Source of the DNA: Ophiobolus disseminans
Lineage: Eukaryota; Ascomycota; Dothideomycetes; Pleosporales; Phaeosphaeriaceae
DNA: 64,000 nucleotides
Direction of reading: 5' to 3'
Assembly (NCBI GenBank): GCA_010093685.1
Contig: MU006237.1
Location: 558,001 to 622,000 of the forward strand
Shown here: positions 22,979 to 32,700 of the stretch, one piece after another
Layout: every line of letters starts with the position of its first letter
Numbering within the stretch: the stretch's first letter is position 1
Translations under genes and position numbers: made by a program
The notes under the pieces: generated by a model
The model's input: only the letters and a program-made list of their open reading frames with translations
Told to the model about the DNA's origin: nothing
The model's database searches: none

Positions 22979-23417
22979 CATCAGCACGCGGCCCAGCCTC
23001 ATCTTCGCGCCACGACTTACAAAAATGGCATTGCTAACATTTGCTCTTCGCCCTGACTAGATCTTTGGCACACTTTACAGCGTTGCACTCGTCCCACCCC
23101 AACCGTTTCGGGCACGGAGCCCACAGACCGATCAAAAGGTACCTAGGCCCATCACGCGCACCCAAATCTGGTGAGCAGCAACATGCGGCGCAGAACGCAT
23201 GGGCAACAGTACTACCATCGATCATGATCTCAAACTGCTGATCTCCACTTTCATCTCGGTACTGTACTGCCTCACGAAGCAGTTGTGCTCTGCGATCTCC
23301 ACACTGAGAAATGGCAGTACTGTACGCGTTGATGAAGAGAGCTATATAGCTCTCCGGACTCGCGACTCATAGCAAATCATCAATCATTCGCTTCTCATAT
23401 ACATTTCTCCATCAATC
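22979..23417. other. Intergenic, AA9 upstream region
   Basis: No gene is supported. It contains two GTACTGTAC/GTACTGTACTG boxes (about 23,259 and 23,316) and a perfect 18-nt palindrome at 23337-23354 with a central TATATA, which is probably the core promoter of the AA9 copy. Confidence 0.4.
23337..23354 (+). promoter_or_regulatory. Palindromic TATA element upstream of AA9 copy
   Basis: GAGAGCTATATAGCTCTC is a perfect 18-nt inverted repeat whose end lies 63 nt before the ATG at 23418, where a TATA box is expected. Whether the arms bind a factor is unknown. Confidence 0.4.
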
Positions 23418-24232
23418 ATGAAGTTCACTATCCTCTTGCCAGCAAGCTGCGTGTCCGCGCACTCCATCTTCCCAAAGGTGTCCGTTAACGGCGTCGACCA
23501 GGGCCAGTTGAAAGGCGTGTGAGCCCCAGAAGATCCAGAATGTGTACGATCCGGACTCCGCTTGTAACAAGGCGTTGAAGCACATGGACAAGACCGTCAT
23601 CGATGTTCCTGCGGGTGCGAAAGTGGGATCGTGGTGGCAATATGCCATTGGTGGTGCGTGGGGTCAAAATGATATAGAAAATCCCATTGCGTCAAGTCAT
23701 AAGGGTGAGTGAATTTGTTGATCAATGATGATTCAGTAAGATGTTGATGAGTAGTAGGTCCAATGATGTACTACCTCGCCAAGGTGGACAACGCTACTAA
23801 TGCAAGCACCTCCGGCCTCCAGTGGTTCAAAGTCGCTCATGAGGATCTCGCCAACAACACGTGGGCGGTAGACACCATGATCAAGAACAGCGGATGGCAT
23901 TACTTTACCATGCCGACCTGCGTCGCTCCGGGTCACTACCTCATGCGCGCCGAGCTGCTTGCTCTGCACGGCGCCAATCAATGGGGTGGAGCACAGTTCT
24001 ACGTGGAAGTAAGTTTCCCAGCCTCTAAACGCTGCCCGCTCCGACTAACCCTTCATAGTGCGCGTAGATTAGAGTCACCGGCAGCGGTATCAACAAGGGC
24101 AAGGACCTTGTCAGTTTCCCCGGTGCATACCACGCCGACGACCCGGGCATCAAACTCGCCAGCTACGAGAACAGCAAGCCGAAATACACATTAACGTACC
24201 AAATCCCTGGCCCCGCGCCACTCGTGTGCTGA
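23418..24232 (+). pseudogene. AA9 lytic polysaccharide monooxygenase, disrupted
   Basis: AA9 enzymes are secreted copper monooxygenases that oxidatively cleave cellulose. Exon remains are 23418-23704, 23758-24008 and 24059-24232, with GT-AG introns of 53 and 50 nt. A short signal sequence ends in ...SA before the expected copper-binding His1 ([11 protein letters not shown]). The second copper His lies in [14 protein letters not shown]. The motif [15 protein letters not shown] and the axial Tyr in QFYVE are present, and the end ...IPGPAPLVC fits the family. The copy is broken: TGA at 23520-23522 where homologues have Arg (CGA to TGA), a 1-nt frameshift about eight bases later, and TAG at 24065-24067 where homologues have Gln (CAG to TAG). 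The signal peptide also looks shortened. It lies next to an intact GH11 xylanase. Confidence 0.8.
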
Positions 24233-24989
24233 GCAAGCGAGGACTCATCGACTTCAGAAGCGTGTATTGCCTGCTGGCGCCCTGGTGTATTTAGGGTGGT
24301 GGATCAATACGGGTTACACTGACGGGTCGCGCACGACGGACGTGCAATGGAGTAGCTAGCAATACTCGTAGTGTTTGCCATAGGTCCACATTATATTGGC
24401 GACGGTCAGGCTTGGTACCAAAAACTGCAACCACACCAGTTCCTACCCACGTGTGATTCCTCTTTTGAGTGTGTACTGACCTGTGATATGACCTCTGTAT
24501 GTCATTCCATGATGGAAGGGCACCATGTGTTGCAAAATTCGCGTCCTAGCCTTACTAAAACCTGGCTATCCTCGAATTGTTTTTGGATGTCAAATACAGT
24601 CTTAAAAATGTTGTGAGTACATGCAGGCTGTTTATTAGAATCTAGACAGTAGGATACGAATTCTTGCAACAGCTGGTGAGGGTATATGTCAAGTCGTGAT
24701 GGAAGGATGGTGGCGTGGAGAAGACTCATCTCGAGTTGCAGCCGCTATCATACTCCGAACTGAAGCCGGCATTGACTGCCCAGCACTACCTCCCCGCGCG
24801 TCCATGCTTCCCTCCATCTCAACTCACTTAGCATTATCTTCAAATTACTCCAAACGCGCAAAGTTCACATCGCATCACTTCACCACAAACACGCCCCTGA
24901 CACATTTTCATCATGTATCACCAGTATTCCCTATCTTTTCAAAGTATATACATACACAATCCATCGCGTCCACAATCATCACATGCCAC
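24233..24989. other. Intergenic between AA9 copy and GH11 gene
   Basis: This is 3' sequence of two convergent genes. The 170-aa frame 24696-25208 runs antisense through the last GH11 exon and is a shadow. No other feature. Confidence 0.4.
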
Positions 24990-25793
<804 letters not shown>

Positions 25794-26757
25794 GTTGATT
25801 GAGATAGTAGGTTTGCTTAGTGTTCTGTATCGCTGGGCATCTCCAATCCTTATATACCACCATTGTATCTGCGTACATGCCGCGAATCGTCCCGGTCTGA
25901 AGGGACTTCCAAATTGGAGGAGCATGTCGTCGAAGCATGCATGTCTAGTGGCGTACTTCTGCCGGTAGATTTGTGGGGTGCAGCATGGAGCCGCTTTCGA
26001 GAGCCTCGCTGGAGCCACCGGGTATTTCGTGCCCAATCATGCGGAGTTTGGGGGTGTTTGTTCTAAGTGGTCGCATGAAACATGTTATTTCCGACTTCAG
26101 TGTTTCCTGGCAATGCCATCAGCCAATATAGGCGTGGTGCGACGACACCATGAACACGAAACAATATCGAACGTTGGCATCAGCATGCATGAGGATCGAT
26201 GATAGTAAACAGAGACCAGCATCAAGTGCGCTCAGGCTTTCGTGATTAGCTTCGCGTATGTTGCGATATCGCCCCAGACTGCGGGAACTGTAGCGTCTAC
26301 TAAGAGCTGCGCCAATCAACGAAGCATTGCGTCAAGACAATCTAAAATCTTGCCATTAGCTTGTGTTCAATATACAGATCTCGGCATCAGATGATCATAG
26401 AGAATATATTTGAGATGGAGTTCACAAAAGCCTTTTTGCCCAGGATCCAAGCATTTAGCCGGCTACAGCGAAGCGACCCGACGTGACGCCTTTCGGGTAG
26501 GTGCGTCATGAATAGATTGTGACGGAGAGGGCGATCTGCGGAGAAGTGAGACGAGGCCTGGCGGAATGTTACCGATCGAACAAGGTAGCAGGACGTCGAG
26601 ACTTGGTTGGGATGACAATCATGAAAAGGAAAAGGAACTGCGAAGAGTTGGCAGTGTAATCATTAAGCTTCCAATTACGGAACAGGGTATCGTAAAATAT
26701 AGCAAGTCAAAAGATCTGTGAGACGGCGAGCAATGCGGACGGATGTCGTCACTAGTC
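25794..26757. other. GH11 promoter and downstream region of the NFKBIL1-like gene
   Basis: No gene is supported. The left end is the xylanase promoter. At 26454-26460 the minus strand reads GGCTAAA, the consensus for the xylanase regulator XlnR/Xyr1. A single match is weak evidence. Confidence 0.35.
25848..25856 (-). promoter_or_regulatory. TATA box of the GH11 xylanase
   Basis: TATATAAGG on the minus strand, about 55-63 nt upstream of the xylanase ATG at 25793. Confidence 0.55.
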
Positions 26758-27774
26758 TTAGCGGCGTTCGTTCCATAATCGGTCGATGACCTGAAAGACC
26801 GCCGTGACCGACTTCATGGTGTCGATGTCAATGTGCTGTCCAAAGCGCTGCTGCATCTTATCCGGGTGCCACCGAACCCGCTCGACCTTCAATAGCGCAG
26901 CTGCATCGTCCTTCCAACCGCTGGAGCTTCGCAAAAAACGCTCGATGTCTTCTTTGGACACATGACTCGGCTTTCCCGAAGCCACAGGCCAGGGAATCAA
27001 GTCCAGAACTCTCGACTCTGCCTCTTGTGCGAGGTTCTGGGCGCTCTTGAGATATCCCCACTTGGTGGAGTAGTTGTCCCAAGCGGCAGCAGCCTCTTTC
27101 GCCTTCTTGCGCTCAGCGCCCCGCTTAAGGCTTTGCTCCATCTGCTGGCGGATACGCTCCGACTCTTGCTCTTCGTGCGCCATGTTCTCGTCGAGGTCCT
27201 CCCGCTGCTCCTTCCTCAGCCGGCGCGCCTTCTCTTTCGCCTCGCGCTCCTCGAGGATATGCTGGTGGCTTTTCTCCCACATCTTGCCGCGCACATACTC
27301 GGCGTATTCGTCCTCGGTCATGCGTTCGAGCTTGCCATCCGGGCCGGGTTTAGTGTCGGGATACACGTGGACAGGCTGGCCGTAGACGCCCTCCCAGTAA
27401 GCGGCGCCTTCGTCATCGGCGAGAGCGTCAAACAGGGACTCGCGGAAGGCGTCGTCGGTGCTCTGTCCTGGCGACGCCGCGGTGGCTTGGTCGATGCCAT
27501 CGAATAGTGACTCGCGATAGCGGTGGTCGGGGTCGTAGTATTCTCCATCGCGTGTCGAGGTCGGGTGCGCGTCTTCGCGGGAGCGGCGATGTTTGTGCTT
27601 CCGCTTGTGTCGGGAGTTATGATGCTCTTCTTTCGAGTCTTCCCCCTCGTCTGCACGGTGACGTCGTGAAGCGCGCTTTGAGCGTCCCTCTGATGTCGAC
27701 TTGAAGCTGAATTTGGATGCCTTAGCCTGGCTGTAGGCCGCTTCGGCAGCGGCGTCGCTAGCCGACTCCTCCAT
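26758..27774 (-). CDS. NFKBIL1 (I-kappa-B-like) family nuclear protein
   Basis: A single-exon gene of 338 aa. The N-terminal third is Lys/Arg/His/Ser-rich (SRHKRKHKHRRSRED) and resembles a nuclear, RS-like low-complexity domain. The middle (about 155-240) is a charged coiled coil (REAKEKARRLRKEQRED). The C-terminus carries the family hallmark RVRWHPDKMQQRFG followed by a helix (MKSVTAVFQVIDRLWNERR), matching the end of animal NFKBIL1. The HPDK recalls a J-domain HPD, but the rest of a J domain is missing. Animal NFKBIL1 is linked to control of pre-mRNA splicing. The gene is divergent from an NSRP1-like gene, sharing a 222-nt spacer. No ankyrin repeats are visible, unlike the animal protein. 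Confidence 0.75.
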   Translation of the reverse strand: MEESASDAAAEAAYSQAKASKFSFKSTSEGRSKRASRRHRADEGEDSKEEHHNSRHKRKHKHRRSREDAHPTSTRDGEYYDPDHRYRESLFDGIDQATAASPGQSTDDAFRESLFDALADDEGAAYWEGVYGQPVHVYPDTKPGPDGKLERMTEDEYAEYVRGKMWEKSHQHILEEREAKEKARRLRKEQREDLDENMAHEEQESERIRQQMEQSLKRGAERKKAKEAAAAWDNYSTKWGYLKSAQNLAQEAESRVLDLIPWPVASGKPSHVSKEDIERFLRSSSGWKDDAAALLKVERVRWHPDKMQQRFGQHIDIDTMKSVTAVFQVIDRLWNERR

Positions 27775-27996
27775 GACGACTTCTATTACTTGAATGTATG
27801 CAGTGGAGCATGAAGGAAGTGTGTGGAAGAGTAGGGCTTGCAGTCGCGTGAGCTGGGTGCAGTGATGCTAACGTCGAGGCGAGGGAGGAGAACGTGCGGG
27901 CAGTTCGGAGGTCCCGAGGCTCTCACTGGTGCGCGCAACCTTGGCGCTCCACGCGTGCAACTGCGCCCTCTCCTCCACTTCACCACGACGCACACC
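27775..27996. promoter_or_regulatory. Shared bidirectional promoter region
   Basis: 222 nt separate the divergent start codons of the NFKBIL1-like and NSRP1-like genes, so both 5' regions must lie here. No TATA box is obvious, which fits housekeeping-type genes. Confidence 0.5.
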
Positions 27997-29220
27997 ATGT
28001 CATTCAAGTTTGGGCTCAATGTGAAGAACAAGGGGCCCAGCGGACTCGCAAAGCCCGTCGCCAAGCCTGCATCGAAGAAAAAAAAGAAGCCGCTGTTCGA
28101 CGACGAGGAGGAAGATGGCAAGCCCAAGGCCAGCGCAGCCGATGGCGCGCAAGAAATCGGCGAGTTCAACTTCGAAGACACGCTCGCACCCACCACAGAG
28201 GCCCCCAAACCCGCGGCCCCAAAGCCCAAGAAGAGACAGGCCATAGCCCCGCCTCCACCACGAAAGCCAAAGCCCAGAGACGACGACCCCACGGCACTCG
28301 AGAACTCGGCAAGCGCACGGGAAGCCGAGCAGCGCGCAAAGGAGGCCCTGCAGGTCGACGCCACAATCTACGACTACGATGCCGCATACGACGCGCTGCA
28401 TGCCAGGACGGCCGCGAAAAAGGCGGCAGAGCAGGAGGACGTGCTGCAGCGGCGGCCAAAGTACATGGACAGCCTCTTCGAGTCGGCAGAGCAGCGCAAG
28501 AAAGACCAGCTGAGGGCACGCGACAAGCTGCTGCAGCGCGAACGCGAGGCCGAGGGCGACGAGTTTGCAGACAAGGAGAAGTTTGTCACGGGCGCATACA
28601 AGGAGCAGCAAGAGGAGACGCGCAAAGCCGAAGTGGAAGAGAAGAAGCGACAGGTGGCCGAGGAGGAGAAGCGGAAGAAGTTTGGCATGCAGGGCTTCCA
28701 CAAGCAGATGCTGATGGAACAGGAGAAGCGACACCAGGAGGCCATGAACGCAGCAGCGCAAGCGGCGAAAGAGGGCTACAAAGCGCCGGCTGTTGAAGAA
28801 ACGGAGAAGACCGATGCCCAGATCGTCGAAGAGATGCGGAAACAGGGCAAGACCGTCATCCTGAACGAGGACGATCAGGTCGCAGACAAGCGTCAGCTGC
28901 TCAACGCCGGCCTCAACATCATTGCAAAGCCAAAGCCGGCTTCAACTGCGGCAACAGCTTCCACACGACCCGCTGCACAGACGGCTTACTCTGGCCCCAA
29001 ATCTGGCCGCAACGCTCAACGCGACCGTCAAACTACAATGGTCGCCCAGCAAATCGAGGCAGTCGCCAAACGGAAGGCCGATGAAGATGCAGAGGAGCAA
29101 GCGAAGCTCCAACACGCAAGCAAGAGCCAGAAGACACAGACAGACATTATGAGCGCCAAGGAGCGTTACCTACAAAGAAAGAGAGAAGCTGTCGCTGCAA
29201 AGGCTGCCGCTGGGAAGTAA
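27997..29220 (+). CDS. NSRP1/CCDC55-family nuclear speckle splicing regulator
   Basis: A single-exon gene of 407 aa starting at the ATG MSFKFGLNV (a longer frame from 27838 reads through the promoter and was rejected). The Lys-rich N-terminus (SKKKKKPLFDDEEEDG) is followed by a Pro-rich linker and then the conserved DUF2040 region at about residues 105-245. That region has the hallmark blocks ALQVDATIYDYDAAYD, RRPKYMDSLFESAEQRKKDQ and EGDEFADKEKFVTGAYKEQ. The rest is highly charged coiled coil, ending in Ala/Lys-rich sequence. Animal NSRP1 acts in alternative splicing in nuclear speckles. It is the last intact gene before the repeat-rich compartment. Confidence 0.85.
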   Translation: MSFKFGLNVKNKGPSGLAKPVAKPASKKKKKPLFDDEEEDGKPKASAADGAQEIGEFNFEDTLAPTTEAPKPAAPKPKKRQAIAPPPPRKPKPRDDDPTALENSASAREAEQRAKEALQVDATIYDYDAAYDALHARTAAKKAAEQEDVLQRRPKYMDSLFESAEQRKKDQLRARDKLLQREREAEGDEFADKEKFVTGAYKEQQEETRKAEVEEKKRQVAEEEKRKKFGMQGFHKQMLMEQEKRHQEAMNAAAQAAKEGYKAPAVEETEKTDAQIVEEMRKQGKTVILNEDDQVADKRQLLNAGLNIIAKPKPASTAATASTRPAAQTAYSGPKSGRNAQRDRQTTMVAQQIEAVAKRKADEDAEEQAKLQHASKSQKTQTDIMSAKERYLQRKREAVAAKAAAGK

Positions 29221-29577
29221 GCGTAAGGGATTGGTCATAGTAGTGATTTGATTAAACATAATACCTAGAACACATTTTAATCTATTTCTTCTCTACGCTA
29301 TGATTTACTAGTAGTAAAAAGAGTGCTTAATAAGATTTGCTTATCTAGTTTTACTCTATATTAGAAAAAACTATTTCTTGGATTAAAGTATAGGAAGAAA
29401 TTTAAGATAGCTACTCGGGCCCAATAGCTGCGAAACAGAATTTCGGAGAAATTGCCCGTGCTTCGCACGGGCCTATCACCTCAACAATAATAACTAGTTT
29501 AATAATATTTTAGAGACATTGATACAAACTGTATAGCAAAGACGCCTAATTATAATAGAATTAATTAGTAATAACGT
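29221..29577. other. Boundary zone into AT-rich repeats, with hairpin
   Basis: Base composition changes sharply to AT-rich within about 50 nt of the NSRP1 stop. The stretch has no gene. It contains the perfect hairpin at 29454-29472. Confidence 0.6.
29454..29472. repeat. Perfect 8-bp hairpin GCCCGTGC-TTC-GCACGGGC
   Basis: An isolated GC-rich stem with a 3-nt loop in AT-rich surroundings. It could be the end of a mobile element (for example a Helitron-type 3' hairpin; a CTAGT follows about 27 nt later) or an RNA terminator-like structure. Confidence 0.5.
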
Positions 29578-29582
29578 ATTTC

Positions 29583-29779
29583 TGTCAGGTTTGATGAGGT
29601 ATTGAGACCTAATGATAGATGAGATGAATTGATGATGATGTGTTGTATTGTGTTTTTCTCTAGTCAAGTGCGGAGTTTAACTAGGTGTCAGATCTAGTAC
29701 TAGTGTGCCAAGGCGCTTGTGCCGGCCCCTCCTGTTTCTTTCAGTGTTGGTAGCCTCACAGCACCCCTAATATCTGACA
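29583..29779 (-). repeat. Copia left LTR (3' LTR of the element)
   Basis: 197 bp, TGTCAG...CTGACA, nearly identical to 35108-35304. The differences are mainly C/T and G/A transitions as expected for RIP. Confidence 0.93.
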
Positions 29780-32700
29780 TACCCCCTTAGCTTAGATGTA
29801 TTTGCAAGCTGGTAACCTTAGGTGATGATAAGGTTCTTAAGTTTTGCTTGAAGTTCTTCTAATAGTGCCTTCTTAGTCACCTTGTGTGGTAATACCTTAA
29901 CTAATCCAACTTAATAAAGGAAATTTAGCTACTTGTTGCCTGGCAACACCTTAGTGAAGCTATCCGCTATTATTTCCGATAATTAAATGTATTCTATAGT
30001 AATCTTTCCACTTGCAACCTCCTGTCTTATCTAGTAGTTGTAGATATCTACATGCCTAAGCTTTGTTTAAAGCTTTAGTATCTCTTTTATAACTAGTCTA
30101 ATAGTCTGCATGTTATCACAATAAATTGTGATTGTATTAGATAGAAGCTAGATTTAGAGCTCTTTAAGTAGGCGTGATGTGAAGAGAGCTTCCTTAGCTA
30201 CTTAGGATAGGGCTAGGAGTTCTGCCTTAGTGGTGGATGTAGTGATAGTGTCTTGCTTGCTAGCTCTCTAGGCAATAAGGCTATTAAAGAGCTTAATTGC
30301 ATAGCCTTAAGAGCTTTTCCTGTCTTGTGTGTTGTCTGCAAATAATGCATTACTAGCCACTTAAAGGGTGTCTTCTCCTCTAAGCTAAAGTGCTAGCCAC
30401 CTTGTGTCTAATAGGTATAGAAGGACGCGGTCTGCAGCATCGTAATGCTCTTAGAAGGGGTTTAAGAGGAAGCGTGCTAAGCGTAAGGTAGCAAAAGCAA
30501 TGTCTAGTCTAGTAGTGACTGCAGTAAAGAGTAGTGACCTAATTTTGCGTTAGTATCTGTTAATCTCAGTAGGTGTTAACAGTGAGTTTAAGGGCTTGAG
30601 TTCAATAGAACTTATGGGTGTATTATAGCGTAGCTCATGCTTATCTACTAGCCTGTGGATTTTGTCTACATAGGCAGCTTGTGAGAGATAGATAAGTTCT
30701 TCTATTCTATCTCTAATCACCTCCACTCCTAGGAACTACTAGAGATCTTCTCCTCTAGTTATAGTATACTTGTCCTGTAGGAGTTAGATAGCTTGTTGTG
30801 CTTTCTTAGTCTTGTGTTTGGCATAGGCTAGGATAATGTCATCTACATAAAAGAAGATAATAATACTATTCTTAATTATGCAGCAAGGCTTGTGAGGGAC
30901 GCGTGTAAAGCTAAGGTCTTTAAGAGTTGTTGTAAACTCCTTCTGCTAGAGCATAGGTAAGAGGCGCAATCTATACAAGGCCTTCTGAACCTTAAGGATA
31001 ATACCTGTCTTCTAGTATCCTTTAGGCATCCTTATGTAGATTTCCCTGTCTATAGTAGCATAAACAAATGCGTTTGTAATGTTATATTGCTTTAGTTCTA
31101 GGTTATGCTTAGCTGCAATTGCTATAAGCATACGAAATAATCTGCTAGCTAGGGTGGCTGCATAGGTGTCTTAGGAAGAGATCTGTCTCTGTTGGTCTCC
31201 TCTAACTACAAGGCGCGCCTTGCACTTAATAAATTAATAATCCTTATTAAACTTGTAGGTGTATACCTACATGCAGTCTAGGACCTAGTGACCTGTTAGT
31301 CTGATTAAGGCATAGGATACTTCTCTCTATAATTCTATCTTTTGATGGCTTGCCAAATAGTCGCGTTCTGCTTCTTTAAACAGCTCTCCTATTAGGTGTT
31401 CTTTAAGCTTAGTCTTATAAGTTAGTAGAGGTAGGAGCTAACTGCGGTGTAGCTTGATGCCTAAGGCAAGCAGCCTCTTTACCTTAGCCTTGTTAACCAC
31501 TTCTCCTTTATGTTGGCTAACATGTCTAGCCTAAGTTCCTGCTATAAAGGCAGCTGCCTATAGAACAGTCTTAGATGAGCATGACTGCGTTAATCCTATT
31601 GCCTTGCTTAGGGTCAACAATGTAGCTAGCAATGCAGCAGGTAGTAGTAGTAATAGTGGAGGTGTTAGGTATATGCCCATAATCTTTCTCTCTATGATTT
31701 TCCTCCCTTAGTAATAGCCAGGTGGATCAGTCTCTTCTTAAGCTGTTAAGTCTTCAGTAGTGTTATCTTTAAAGAATAATTTAACCTCTAGATTAGTTTG
31801 TAGTGTTAGAAGCTCTATAGTCTTAATATAGGTTGCAATCTCTTCTAGTGTGCTGTGCATAAGGTTGTCTATTAGGTTCTTAGTTTTGCTATTAAATACT
31901 AAGTGCTTATNNNNNNNNNNNNNNNNNNNNNNNNNNNNNNNNNNNNNNNNNNNNNNNNNNNNNNNNNNNNNNNNNNNNNNNNNNNNNNNNNNNNNNNNNN
32001 NNNNNNNNNNNNNNNNNNNNNNNNNNNNNNNNNNNNNNNNNNNNNNNNNNNNNNNNNNNNNNNNNNNNNNNNNNNNNNNNNNNNNNNNNNNNNNNNNNNN
32101 NNNNNNNNNNNNNNNNNNNNNNNNNNNNNNNNNNNNNNNNNNNNNNNNNNNNNNNNNNNNNNNNNNNNNNNNNNNNNNNNNNNNNNNNNNNNNNNNNNNN
32201 NNNNNNNNNNNNNNNNNNNNNNNNNNNNNNNNNNNNNNNNNNNNNNNNNNNNNNNNNNNNNNNNNNNNNNNNNNNNNNNNNNNNNNNNNNNNNNNNNNNN
32301 NNNNNNNNNNNNNNNNNNNNNNNNNNNNNNNNNNNNNNNNNNNNNNNNNNNNNNNNNNNNNNNNNNNNNNNNNNNNNNNNNNNNNNNNNNNNNNNNNNNN
32401 NNNNNNNNNNNNNNNNNNNNNNNNNNNNNNNNNNNNNNNNNNNNNNNNNNNNNNNNNNNNNNNNNNNNNNNNNNNNNNNNNNNNNNNNNNNNNNNNNNNN
32501 NNNNNNNNNNNNNNNNNNNNNNNNNNNNNNAGTATTATTAGTTATTGCAAAGGACTTGCATCTATATACTTTAAGATAAGTAAGGTTTAGTTTGCGGAGT
32601 TTGGTGACAATTCTATTAGAGAAAGCAATCCTAGTGAAGAAGGTCTTATATAGTGTCTTCTAGTTGTTAGTGTAATTTAGCGTTCTGTTGTAGAGGTAAA

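Noticed and set aside
26962..27507. 181-aa leucine-rich frame opposite the NFKBIL1-like gene
   Set aside because: Antisense of a Glu/Lys/Arg-rich coding region, which automatically reads Leu/Phe/Ala-rich.
27894..28796. 300-aa Arg/Ala-rich frame, and minus-strand frames at 28000-28761 and 28166-28519
   Set aside because: Shadows of the GC-rich NSRP1-like gene. Composition is that of an out-of-frame translation with no domain.
31850..32590. Open frames of 212-246 aa
   Set aside because: They consist almost wholly of the 620-N gap.
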